From NCBI GenBank assembly GCA_946902875.1, contig OX336355.1, forward strand, positions 7,895,347 to 7,959,346: a stretch of 64,000 bases of DNA, given 5' to 3'. The DNA comes from Nematopogon swammerdamellus (taxonomy: Eukaryota; Arthropoda; Insecta; Lepidoptera; Adelidae). Position numbers and translations under genes: made by a program. A model generated the notes under the pieces. That model did not search any database. It saw only the letters and a program-made list of their open reading frames with translations, and was not told where the DNA came from. Shown piece by piece: positions 50,166 through 62,417 of the stretch; within the stretch, counting starts at the first letter, position 1; every line of letters begins with the position of its first letter.

Positions 50166-50619
50166 CACTGCGGGATAACCCTCTCGGTGATCGCACGTCG
50201 CGCCTGATCGCACCCCCGCACCGCACACACCGATCGAAGGTCACATCAGCTATAGCAGACATCTGCAACTGGGACTGTAAACACTACTTTGTACGTCATG
50301 TAATGTTGAAACACACGGCGTCTTCTACTTCTACACCTACAAGCTGTGTTAACTAAACTACAGAGTGTTGAAATGGTGTGCTACAATCTAGACCAGAGCA
50401 TTTTAGGACATTTTCTGCGGCTTCCAAGAGGATTTCAAGATTTTTTCTGTCGCTCAGCTTCAGTGAGTTGGACGTGTGTGAAAACCGCAGGTGGAACGAG
50501 ATTCGAAATGCGGTTTGTTAGCATCGCACGCATACATTTCCAGGCAGGCCTGTAGTGTGAACCTCTGGAGAATTGAGTGATAGAATAGTGTGTGAAAATG
50601 TCCTTTCAAGATACGTATT
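50166..50619 (+). other. presumed cic 3' UTR
   Basis: Follows the stop codon directly. It contains an imperfect coding-like stretch without homology. No polyadenylation site can be assigned with confidence. Confidence 0.5.
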
Positions 50620-50947
50620 CAGGGTTGCCAGATGGTTCCGGACATTTTTCATCAAAGGGCCTTTGATTTTTCAGGTACAAAATGAAATTAGATTTTATGT
50701 ACCAAATGTTTCATGACCTTTACTTTTGAAAATGGATGGGAGATAGAGTAATAAATAAAAGGGTTGAATTGATCGAACTTACTGCAAAATCGAAGAACAC
50801 AGTATGATTAGTATTAAAATGTTCTGAAAAAGTAAATATTTGCGTTATATGAAGAAAAAACTGAACGTTTTGGTGTCCGGTTTTTCATTATTTTGGAGAC
50901 CAGTCTGACGGACTGTCCGGTCCAAAACCGGACATCTGGCAACCCTG
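50620..50947. mobile_element. hAT-like MITE with 8-bp target duplication
   Basis: Ends CAGGGTTGCCAGATGG and ...CATCTGGCAACCCTG. Flanks TACGTATT (50612-50619) and TACGTATG (50948-50955) agree at 7 of 8 positions. Same family as 34761-34939. Confidence 0.83.
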
Positions 50948-50955
50948 TACGTATG

Positions 50956-53900
50956 CACTAATTAGTACTACTATCACTACCTATTCACACGTATGTATGT
51001 ATATGTATCGTAAAATTATTATCAGTCTTGAGGTAATGGATTGTGTAGAAAGGGCATAGTCATATTTATGTGTATAAATATTTGCTTGAAGCACAAGACA
51101 GGCTTAAAATAAGCAAATATACTCGTATGTCAGCTGTCATTAAATGGTTCTCCAAAAGCTATGAGCAGGACTCATCCAGACATATGCTACAGAAAAAAAA
51201 TTTATGTATCAAGAGCCCACACTGAGAGATCCTCTCAGAGGGACTCAGATTAAAGGTCAGCTAAGTTGCAAACAATCTAGAAATTTTGTTAGAAATATGG
51301 AGTACTACTTTCTGAGCACTATATTTGGTCACCTAAACTTGTAAGGCCCTCATTTGGTTCTATGTAGTTGGGCCAGTGAAGCTCATCATTCACTAGTGTA
51401 GAAAATGATATGACACAGTATGTATTACAATAAAATCAAATGAAGTGATGAAAGAGAGGGGTTCAGTCTTTTTATCTCAAATAAATAGAAGCAACTGTGG
51501 TATTTAGTCTCCATATTCACGTAAAAACATAACGTGATGAATGGAAATTTCTTAAGTACCGGTACTATTCTAAGCTCAACAAACCGCCCAATCAACATAA
51601 ACCACAATAATAGCTAATAATACAAATTGCTGCAGGGTCAATAACAGAGCATACCGAGATAAAAAGACTACAAAAAAGTGCCAATGTTGTGGGATTCCAG
51701 TTGAAAACGTACGAATCGAGTGCCATCTATAATAAAAAGAAATTATAAAAAATAACGACAGGAAGAAAGTGTCTGAACCTTATAACACTTGCGTAGCTCA
51801 ATCCTCCGGGGCATGTAAATATGTTTAGTTAGGCAAATGTTCATATTGTCTCGTAGACTTGGACTAATGTCCATTTGGTAACCAGGGAGCGGAGTTTTCG
51901 TGACATTACACGAGTCGAATTTTTTAGAGTTCACAGATGGAATTTCAATGTTCAATTTCATCCACCCAAATTGTGAACATTCTATGTACTGTGAAATTTC
52001 ATTTGGCATCAGACGAGACCATTATAGGGTTCCGTAGTCAGCGACACTGGCAGTGACCTTTATAAAATCGGTCAGGAATCTTATCTGTCTGTCCGTTCTT
52101 CTGTCTGTCACACGCGCTGCCCGAGGCGGTTGCTCCGGAATGTAAACCTCAAAAAATCTAAAAGTAATACAACATGGAATCTGTGAACCATATTGAATGA
52201 ACACACAAACTTCCATCCTTTAATGTTCTGAAAAATTCAGCTCCCTAGTAACTACATAGCAGCTACAACAAAATAATACTATGCGATACGATCGAATTAT
52301 TCACGAAATATACTTGTAATGAATTAGCACAGTAAAGTTTTGTGTTAACAGAATAAAGTGACAAAATATTAAATCACCATGATCATGTGTATTGTTTCAA
52401 GTTAAAATGTCAGTAACATTGAATACTGATTAAATGTTATGTTTTTCATGTGCACTAGCGTTCTCCATAAATCATCACAAAAATATAAATACATTTCATA
52501 AAAATGAGAAGCACAATCTTATAAATATCTAGTAGATACTGAAACGTTTTGATAAGTGACTGGACATGTAGCTGTAGTTTCCTATCTATGAGCTGTATTA
52601 TGTATTGAAATACTCCTTGCAACTTTAAAGGAATGACTTTTGTGCATGAAACAATGGATATTTTATGAGGAATATGAACATAATATAAAAAACTTGTCCA
52701 ATTTAATGTCTAAGTCAGACCTTTTTAGATGCAAGTCGATTATGAAAATTATGGAACTATTATTGTATGAAATTATTTGTCGAAGTAGAATTTTTTTTCT
52801 TCTTACTCAAAAGGACAAAATGTTTAGTGTGAAAAATTATCTTGTATTAAATTTTTTTTTATGTTGAAATCAGTTGGGAAAATGTATGTTTAACGCCTTA
52901 TTGGGCCTAGAGGTGGATATGAAGTGTTCTATTAGAGCTTGATTTTTTGTTACATTTAACAAATGCAGGCAATGACGTCCGGCTTGGTGCTATTATTTCT
53001 ATTTTGTGCAGCCGTTATATATAATATGCGAGATGTCCCAACATTTATGTACTTTCTTTTGGGAAAGGAGTGTACGTAGGCCTTCATTTTTTGCACTACC
53101 GTGCACTACAATTATTACTTCATCAATTAGCGACAATTTTATATGAAAATTTGTTGTCTCACAAGACAGTTTCACATAAACACCTTTGTGTTATTTTCGT
53201 AATAAAACAATGACGAGATTTTCATAGTGCTGCATGGAGTCACAAATAGTAATACATAAAACACTTTGCACATCCATAGAAACAAATTCACCGTGCGATG
53301 CAAATGTGTCACCCGTGCGGTCGGGCGCAGCTCGGTGCCCCCTTCCCCTCGCCACCAAAATGTATTTATCCTTTTTGCGCAGTCACTCTCTCGACTTTAG
53401 GTTCAAGTTCAAAGTAAGTCCACGTCTGTATAAGTCCTAAGAACCCACAATATATTGAATTTATTCTGAGAATTTTTTTTAAAGTGTGTTAATCCCACTA
53501 AAATTCTGTGTAAATGTTTTAATATTAGGTTTCGTACGGTCAACCTAAAAAGAAGTACATTATTATTATGAACATCTCGCATCAACGTCTCAACGGCCAC
53601 ATTATCCAGACAGTGTTTCATACATAACCGTTGAAGCGAGAGGAAGTAACCTTTTTTTATGAGATGTGTTTGGAATGGTTTAAAACTTAATTTGATTAGA
53701 TACCTATTGGTATATTTTACTTTATTTATGTTGTATGTACGTTTACATATAAGTGTTTTGTTAGTTTTCCATCTGGTTTTGGAAACGTTAGGTATTGTGT
53801 TGTGATCTGTTTTAGCTGGGTCTGTGCTGGAAGTATGTTCGTCATACATCTGTGTCCTCGGAATTGGGTGTCACTTCTGTTTACTTACATAGAGTTCCCT

Positions 53901-56652
53901 CCTCTCTTTGTCAGCCTAATTTCGGGGCCCCAGAGTACGGATTGCGGTCTTTATTGCTGATCTCAATAATTGATTACTAAATCTCATCGGATTGTTACAT
54001 TTAGGTTTGCCTGTAGCTAATTTATACTATGTTCATTCATTTATTGCTTTTCGCTATAAGGGATCTGGTTTCATTTGAATTTTCGAAAACATCTGATTTC
54101 ATATAATCAGAGAATCTGCAAGCAAATACATTGAACAAGTAGATCGGTGTGATTACATTAGAATTTTATTAACATAGTTATTAAATTATTGTTCAAAGTT
54201 TTTCATGATTCTACTCACCAAATCAATTTGTGTTGAAACCACAGACTTAGCATTCGGCGGCGCGGTGGTTGAAACATTAGTCCTAATGCCGTTATTGCAA
54301 GCACCATCTATGTGCTGACAGCTTCCAAGAATCTATTCTATGGTCTCTGCCAACAGTGTAATCTTTTATTCAATTTTAAATGACCATTATAAACAAAAGT
54401 TTCTGCTGATCTATTAATTCAAAGGTACATAACATAACTAAATTTGTATTTGAATGTGTTTTACAACCAGTGTATCCCTTATAATATTTATTGCTTGTTT
54501 TATACGTACATTTTATTTAAAAGACTGGAATGTTTCTTGTAACAAATGGGAAAGAATTAATGAATTTGGTACACAGATAAACATTGTCTCATCAAGGCAT
54601 GCACGCGCGCCGGTATCCGGTAATTAACTTTGCACTGTGTTCACTGCTTTAGGAGTGCATGTCAAAAAGACAGCAGCCTGTTTGTATTAAAATTATATAA
54701 ATGTTAACATACTATAATTGAAACTATGGAGACCGGAATTCCGAACTCCTGATTGACACAGGAGAAATATACTGCTCACTATTAACATTGAAACGTGTGC
54801 AAGTGTTTCAGAACAGGAGCCGGTTTCCATTAGTTGTTGACAGTGTTATGGTTATTTTGTGTTTTCACATTAGTTCTAGTGAACCACGGTAATGTTTTTA
54901 ATATGTGAAATTGTTTTAAATTATTTACACAAATGACTTAATTGGTTTTTTGTTGTGATGTACGTCTTCCACGCGAGTTGCATGTAGCGTTATGTTATGT
55001 ATACCTCCATATTATACTAACTATACTACATATACTTTTAATAGATTTTAAGTTGAAAAATTAAATTACTTATTTTAAATAAACCAAAGGGTCTTTCTTC
55101 TGAACTATGGGCCGTTGCCAGTGATAGATACCTGAAATAATCAAATATTGCTTTGGTATTGCCACTGTCGACGATCAATCGTGATTTCTTAAAGTGTTGC
55201 TGGCAACCCCTGAAGTACAGACTCCTTTCAAGGTTAAAGTTATTTGAGCATTGGTTTTTTTTATTACAAATCAAATAATGTGCAATGTGTCTCTAATCCT
55301 ATCGTTACGAATGTACCTCTTGTGTTTGTAGGTATCTCCGTTCACGAGTTAATCCAACGACCGCTCAAATCGCTAGGCCCATCATTTGAATGAACGTTTA
55401 TTTAAAATATATCTGTAAATAACTTACTATAAAGTTCATAATTTTATCTTTAGTGTTAAGTGTTCCCGGCTCTCAAAGTAATTACTTTTATTTGACGAAA
55501 AAAAAAATGTTAAAATTATATGAATATATTTATCTAATTATACTGGAGCATTCGGCTGATATGGTATTTATGTATATCAAAATTGTATTTATATAATTTT
55601 TTGTCTCTTTGGTGTGATGTCGCATAAAAGGTTGCTTTAGGAGTCCGGAAAGTCAAAATGAATTTATTAAATATGAAAAAAAAATATTTTCGCACTGTTA
55701 ACATTCATACAATCACTTACAAGTTTAAAGGAGTAGTCAATTTCTATAATAGATGAGTACATAGAGGAATTCATTTGTGAACTAACGTAATAATAATAGT
55801 TGACAGCAATAAGATGTCGCGAGCTTGTTGACGTAGGCTAGGTGATAGTTGAGCCGTAGCCGCTGCTCCTGTACCCACATTATCACCAAATATAATATTT
55901 GTCAAATCAATTTGTATGCGATTTATAACAAATGGGAGTTTTATAGTTTAAGAGTTGTGAAGTTATTTCACGAGAGGGTCCGTTCGAGCGATGGTGTGCA
56001 ATGCGTTAGATATATTTTAGTTCATCCATTATTTAATTTTAAGCCAATGAAATAACGATAGGTTTTAAGTTTAGCTCCCTATGCTTTGCTTGTATGTGCT
56101 GTTGGATTTGACGGTCGCTCTTAGCACTGATTGCAGGAAAGGGATAAACTTTTGAACAAATTCAAATTTGCACACTGGACCGTATTGTGGCTGGTTGACA
56201 TGAGTCAAGTGATTTAGTAGTTAAGTAAACACCAATAAACAGTTTAGTGAACATGTACTAATCACGCAGGCGCTGGAGGGAGCAAGTCATCTGCTATATA
56301 TATCTTATATAGATCTTGCTATAGATAGATTACTTCACAGAAAAATATTCTCCTTGACTAAATTGTTACTTGCCGTCTTGCGCACTTGCTAATAAATGTG
56401 CTGTTTACGCGTGTACACAACATTTCACTTAAAATTTATTTAAAATTTTAATTAATCATTGTATCACTTGACTCCTGTAAACTACACATAGACCGAATTT
56501 ATGTTTCCGATGTTAACTTTCCTCAATGATGTATCAGCTATATAACTGGCTATCTTCACATCGTATTCCTGTTGTACCAAGTGTCATGCTAGTTTTGTCA
56601 TTTTTTTTTTCGACTACTGACTGGTTAACAATTATTGAAATTGTTTGTGTAA
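50956..56652. other. 5.7 kb with no gene recognised
   Basis: AT-rich, with few recognisable repeats (52023-52200 resembles the gggttccgta repeat with a gtctgtctgtccg run). Numerous AATAAA-type signals. Could be long cic 3' UTR or intergenic DNA. No coding frame is convincing on either strand. Confidence 0.5.
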
Positions 56653-57001
56653 AGGAGACTACACACCAAAGTCGCTGACACAGCCTGGCGGCTTTGTTGT
56701 CGGCGGGCTAGTCGGCGGCTTTGTTGTCGGCGGGCTAGTCGGCGGCTTCACATCAAGGACTCTACACACCGAACCCGCCGACCCTTGTCGGCGGCACGAA
56801 ATCATGAACAACTTCAAATAGTAGCACGTCACTATACCTCGAGTGTCGCCGTGCAACTGAGCGCGTACGCAAGTCGCGGACATGCCCCCGACATGTCGCC
56901 ACAAGTCGCCGGGTAGCACGGTCGCCGACATGATTCTCTAAAGTAACGCCGCCGACACTAACCCGCCGGGCTGTGTCGGCGGCGTCGGTGTGTAGACTCC
57001 T
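56653..57001. mobile_element. PIF/Harbinger-like MITE
   Basis: Ends AGGAG-CTACACACC inverted, TAA on both sides (56650-56652, 57002-57004). The interior has direct copies of ggcggctttgttgtcggcgg and mirrored gccgac blocks. Confidence 0.8.
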
Positions 57002-57394
57002 TAAGTAATATCAGAATTTGGAAAAGTACCTGTTTTTTCCTGCAATTGAAGCTTAAAATATATGAACCTGCTATAAACAATCCAACGTATCCTCAGGTAG
57101 TGTTATCAAGGGATGTTAATTTCCTTGACGAATTTTAATGAACGAGTAAAATTGTGCAATTTCAAGAAATTCACATGTTACTATAATAATCCACTATTAC
57201 ATCGAGCAATGCTTTTTTTATTGTATCAGCTTGTTATGGTTCTGTGGATACGACATTACATAATACAATTTGGTTCAATCTAATAAAAAGCTGCCTTCTA
57301 GCGACTTAGAAGTGCTGTGATCGCAACGCAATAGTAGCGTGAGGTGGCAAGGACACCTGTTATAGTGTTCAGAAATAGTTCCAGCTATATATAA

Positions 57395-57861
57395 AGGTGC
57401 GTACAGACATCGCTAGGCATGCGGCGCGAATGGTTCGTCACGCATGCCTCGGGCTGCGTGGACGTGAGTGCTCACTGTGAGCATTCGCCGCATACGCTCG
57501 TTGCGAGGCTGCCTCAGTGCGAGCCGTGCGTTCCGTGTGGACGGCGCACGCAACACAATAACAGCCGTCCACACGGAACGCACGGCTCGCACTGCGGCAG
57601 TGCGTTAATTGCCTGGCAACGAGCGTATGCGGCGAATGCTCACAGTGAGCACTCACCTCCACACAGCCCGAGGCATGCGTGACGAACCATTCGCGCCGCA
57701 TGTCAGCGTCAGCTTGAGCATGTGCGTGCGTGGTTCTTTGCGTGCTCAGCTTGAGCATGTGCCGTTCAGGAGTTATGAATAAGTGTTGCGCGCATGCCTC
57801 AGGTTGAAGCATGCGTGACGAACCATTCGCGCCGCATGCCTCGCGATGTCTGTACGCACCT
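57395..57861. mobile_element. PIF/Harbinger-like MITE, long arms
   Basis: AGGTGCGTACAGACATCGC at the left and its inverse at the right, arms continuing gcggcgcgaatggttcgtca. TAA on both sides (57392-57394, 57862-57864). A second inner palindrome around ggctcgcactg/cgtccacacggaacgc is present. Confidence 0.85.
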
Positions 57862-57864
57862 TAA

Positions 57865-58250
57865 GGTGTTTCGTTAGTCATGTTAATAACTTCGGGAGGG
57901 TTACATACACACTCAAATAAACAGATTACGCAAAAAAAGTATATGTTTTTAGCATTACTTTTCGAGAAATTTAACAAAACATGTTTGCTACCTTAACATT
58001 AACCTGTGTGTAACAGTAGGTAACATGCACTGTACGGGGTCAATGCCCGTACTATGTTCAAACGCAGAACAGCTGTTTGTTGTAAGTGAGTCGCAAGGTC
58101 ACTATGATTGGTTTTTACAGCTACTTTGATTTTATTTTTTTTGTTAGGAGAAAAAATGCTCCTATAAACATATGTTTTTTTTTGCGTAAAGTGATTGTTT
58201 GAGTGCGTATGTAACCCTCCCGAAGTTATTGACATGACTAACGAAACACC
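57865..58250. mobile_element. second inverted-repeat element abutting the previous one
   Basis: ggtgtttcgttagtcatgtt and ataacttcgggagggttaca at the left are inverted at 58205-58250. The interior is AT-rich. It starts at the very end of the preceding element. Confidence 0.85.
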
Positions 58251-58810
58251 TTATATTATGTGTCTTCACTATTGAACGACAGTTCAATGCATCTAACACT
58301 GCGACTACATACTCGAGAGCATGTGCAGTCTACGAGGTGAGTGGGGGAGGGGTAACGTTTTAAGTCGCTAGACCACAGCTAATGTTGGCTATTGTCGAGA
58401 GGTCTCGTATGACAGCTGTCAGTTTAATGCAATAAGTGGATGCTATCTCTGTCCTACATGAATAAACTATATGAATCCTTACCCGCTGTCATGCAGGTTT
58501 TGTTACAACAACCAGGTCTTGTAAATAAGGCTGAGTGCTATAGATTTGTGATTCACAGGTGTGTGTACAGCCTTCGTTGCTGGGGTCGATGTTTGTTGTT
58601 GATTTGCATATTATGCTATTTACACTTAACATTTTAAGCATAATTTTTTTAACGTACAATATGAAAGGTGTCACCCTATTCGATATTTCACTTAAATACA
58701 CTTCATTGCAAGTAAAATGCATAGAAAATAGTGTTGCAAGAAGCAGAGCTAAAATACTGTCAACATCACTTGATAAATGTTTCTTTTGACTGCATGAAAA
58801 ATCTACTTAA

Positions 58811-59083
58811 AGCCGGGTTCATTTGCCCGATCCAATCATCGTATCTGTATCAGCGTATAACATATAAGGCCCGTATCATGTCATGACCGTATCCGTATCA
58901 CCTTTGATGGTCGGACAAGAACCGACTCGCGATGGATCGGACCGTATCATAGCGGCGTATCGAGACCGCGTATCACCACCCGTCCACATTCCGTATCATG
59001 ATCGCATATTATGCGATCATGATACGAGTCGGCGATACGGATACGTTGCCTGGATCTGGCAAATGACATGTCTGGACCCGGCT
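58811..59083. mobile_element. PIF/Harbinger-like MITE
   Basis: Ends AGCCGGGTTCATTTGCC and inverse (AGCCGGGTCCAGAC...), TAA on both sides (58808-58810, 59084-59086). The centre forms a hairpin cgtatcatgatcgcat / atgcgatcatgatacg. Confidence 0.8.
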
Positions 59084-59086
59084 TAA

Positions 59087-59937
59087 TGCAAATTAAACTT
59101 AGTTACTCTTGTAATTTTTCTTTGCAAAAGCATCACTGCATGATGCAGCTTTCGTTCTTTACACTCCGTCCCGAACACCTCATCAATGGCACACAGGTCG
59201 TGTCGCACACGTCCCGCGTGCACCAACCCTCAGTGTATAACCTAAGACAATTTTGTGTTATGTCTAATCCCTTACAATTATGAAAGAGTGAATCTGATGC
59301 ATTTTACAATCGCATATAACTATGTTTCTAGGTGACAATTGTTTATGAGAGCATTTGTTGTATTGTTTGTGAGATATTTGTAACAACTGTTGTTTTGTAG
59401 AAGTTATCGCTGTCACTGGGAGATGTAAACGGTAGCGGAGCGCCCGGCTCGCGACGCCGAGCCTGTGGCAACGTTCCAGTTATCATATTTTAACGAAGAC
59501 AAAATAACCGTTTAGTCAAATGGCGTGAATGTAAATAATAATGGTTTAGACATTTTATTTAGGTTTTAAGCATTTGATTAAAGTATATTAGATGGATGTA
59601 GCTGAGGACGAGAGATTTTTAGACAGAATAAGTGATTACAGACCTAAGAGTTTTTTATTTATGAATCCAACTAATGGACCAATAAATGGCACTTAATGTT
59701 AGAATCAATAATAAGCAATGACAAAAGTGAAACACGTGGACAGATAGATAATCAGAAGCCATTTTTCAGGCCATAAAAGAAATTTGTATCACTGTATTGA
59801 ACCATTGTATGATCGTATATTATAAAATCCTTAAAGCAAAGTTGTTGCTTTCATTTTCTGACCTCTTTTGACTCGGTAGGTACTGATGGTGCTGCATTCA
59901 TTTATTTTGTTGGTGGTCATTTATACTCATGTGGTAA
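59087..59937. other. no gene recognised
   Basis: Unique-looking AT-rich sequence with a small GC-rich patch at 59430-59470. No coding frame is supported. Confidence 0.45.
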
Positions 59938-60240
59938 TTTGTTTTTTTTTTTCATGGAAATTGACACGGTTGGCTACATCACCTACTATTTCTGTGCTAT
60001 CAACCCATAACACCTTGGTGAACTATGTGCCAGTCATGTCAGTGATTCCCTTTGGCCGTGCCAGCTACACTGAACTGGACAGAAAACACTATTTACATAG
60101 CCGTTCAACCGACCTTTCATTCAGTGTACCAACCCGGGCGGGTTTAACCCTACCACCTAGTAAGGTAAGATGGAAAGAAACCTACAGTTTTACATGGAAT
60201 CCGATCCACGGTCAGCCTCCACCTGGCCAAATATTCAAAG
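59938..60240 (-). repeat. SINE (5S-like family) copy
   Basis: Poly-T, ttgacacggttggctacatc, aacccataacacc, then cctaccacctagtaaggtaa and gatccacggtcagcctccac; truncated in the head region. Confidence 0.78.
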
Positions 60241-60898
60241 GTTGACTAAGGAATTTCTGCAAGGGATAAGTCCGCCTTTGCACTTTATCTAAATTATCTA
60301 TAAAGCAAGAAGAGCATTTTCTATCAATAATTTGGACCATTCTCGGAGTATGATTCTTAAGGTGAGGCCGCACTCTTACAGCGGAGCGGCGCAGAGCTTT
60401 CTTTATAAGGAAACTGGCACGTTGGCTGTGCCCAGGAGTCCAACGGATAATCAGAAACAGCGAATACGAGCACTCCATGCAAAACCACGCTCAAGTGAAG
60501 GGCCACGCTAACAACAAGGTGGACGAAAAGATTTTCTTTTATTTCATTGGCACACCTTACGAAGACCCCAGATTTTAGGAGCTAGTGATAGTGTAGGAGA
60601 TAGTGTGTTCCCCACTCTTCGAAAGACCATTCCATATTTTTGCCGTACAACACGAAATTTCCAGAACCTATATGTTCTGAGAAGATTGCTGTACAGCACG
60701 GCAAGCAATTTGAACAGTTTTGTGCTGCGTCGCTCCTAACCTTTAGTCATGTCATATAATAAAATAACATGCACACCTTGTACCAGTCACATTTGAATAG
60801 CTAAACACGCATTTACCAAAATCCTATTACTTTAAGTGAGCTAAACTTGGTATATTATAGTAATTTTTTGTATATTCTTGATGAAAGTAAGTACCTAA
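60241..60898. other. no gene recognised
   Basis: On the - strand 60250-60480 shows traces of LINE-type tail (caccttacgaagacccc later on), but nothing that can be named. Confidence 0.35.
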
Positions 60899-61235
60899 GG
60901 GTGAGGCCGATGGCCGAGCTACGTTCATGTAAACAATAAACCTTGGAGAAAGTAACTAAGGGCGAGGCCAAAAGCCGAGCTGCGTTCACGTAAACGATAA
61001 ACCTTCTCCCGCCCTCGAGCCTAGCCTTTAATGACTTCCTATCTTAGATAGAATACAATATCATTTACGCGAACGCAACTCGGCGTTCCGCAGCACCATA
61101 ACTTACTTTATTTGAGAAGGAGTATCATTTACCTGAACGCAGCTTGGCCTTCGGCCTCGCCCTTTGTTACTTTCTTTGAGAAAGTATATGGTTTAACTAT
61201 ACGGAGCTTCACCTTCGGCGTCGCCATTAGTTACT
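60899..61235. repeat. tandem and inverted ~60-bp repeat array
   Basis: Five related units around ggcgaggcc-aa-gccgagct and acgtaaacgataaacctt. Two are in + orientation (60899, 60958) and three in - orientation (about 61064, 61125, 61195). Confidence 0.75.
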
Positions 61236-61671
61236 TAGTTTCGTTGAGAAAATATTGTTCACCTTAGTTACATACTATTTGAAAGTCTATAGCGAGTTAA
61301 AACTGATTAATACGCTAAATTTGTGTTGGTGCAAGTGGGCCTAAGTTTATTGGAATAAATAATACTATCACAATACAAAAATTGAGGATACTAAAAATTG
61401 TTTATGGTATTTTTTTTAATGTTCTAAACGCTGAGCTAGGACCTAAAATCTATTATTAAGTGGTACACGGCAACGGCTATCAAACCCACTATCTATAGCA
61501 AAGTAGGCAAGGCATTTACCAAACATAATCATAAATCCATTAACTAGCAAATACATTCTAACTCACAAGCTATGGAAAACTCAAGACAAACATTAACAAT
61601 ATATTTTGAAGCGCATCATCTATCTATCTATGCACTAGAACGTGCAAGTATGCTGTTGACTATCAGAGAAG

Positions 61672-62110
61672 CTACTCTTCATGCGACTCATATTTAATGA
61701 TAAGGTTCGGTTTCTCTTCTTCGAGTGCGGCCAGACCTGTTTCCATTTCCTTATCATCGCCAGGATCTGTCACAACTAATATCTTTAGAGCTGTCATCCT
61801 AGCCAACGCTATAATACTGCCCGGCTTCACCGTACAACCCGATATGTCCAAGTACTCCAAAGATTGACTAATTAGTCCTGCGATTCTATCCATACACCAT
61901 TCGTCAATATGTGTGTTGTTGCGGAGAGAGAGCCATTTCAACAAAGTGAGATTGGCTAAATTCTCGAGTCCCTCGTAGCGAAGACCTCCATTGTGAAAGG
62001 TGCTAGCGTCTATTGCCTCAATGTAGAATCTCTCGTTGAAGCGATTGGGCACCTGCGGCAATTCATCTGTTGTCGGATCTCCTTTGATCCATGTTTGGCT
62101 GCCTTTCAGT
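61672..62110 (-). CDS. ATP synthase subunit s / DMAC2 (ATP5SL)-like protein, last exon
   Basis: A - strand exon starts after a tttgttttcag acceptor (exon begins at 62110, phase 2) and runs to a stop at 61672. It encodes about 146 residues: RFNERFYIEAIDASTFHNGG, then leucine-rich-repeat-like segments LTLLKWLSLRNNTHIDEWCM and SQSLEYLDISGCTVKPGSII, ending NLIIKYESHEE. This layout resembles the mitochondrial leucine-rich family comprising ATP synthase coupling factor s (ATP5S) and distal membrane-arm assembly protein 2 (DMAC2), the latter a complex I assembly factor. I cannot separate the two. The upstream exons are not visible and probably lie beyond 64000; a LINE occupies 62418-63783. The gene is convergent with cic. 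Confidence 0.75.
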
Positions 62111-62417
62111 CTGAAAACAAATAGTTTACAGACGTAAAAAGTCAAAACTACACTACAGTTTGCAACTTGCTGGAAATTACATCAAGCATCAGGAAACATT
62201 CATATAAATAGGATCAGATCGCAGAGTGACTGCGAAAGAGTTGCACCATACTTGTGCAAAGAGGTCAGAATGATCACTCAGAATGAAAATAAAAGTAATA
62301 ATTTTTTTTATTTTATTGAGCATGGCCTCCACGTTTCGCGGTACGTCACAAGGCTAGTGGGAGGTCAGTACGGGGTTCCTCTTCCGTATAGGGAATTCAA
62401 TTCCGTAATAGGACGAG

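Noticed and set aside
57419..57812. 87- and 124-codon frames on both strands
   Set aside because: Both are products of one large inverted repeat (57395-57861), reading almost the same peptide from each arm.
61672..62145. Start codon at 62143 as a complete single-exon gene
   Set aside because: The peptide before residue 12 (MTFYVCKLFVF) is intron-like and a good acceptor lies at 62111-62112, so the real start is in an upstream exon.
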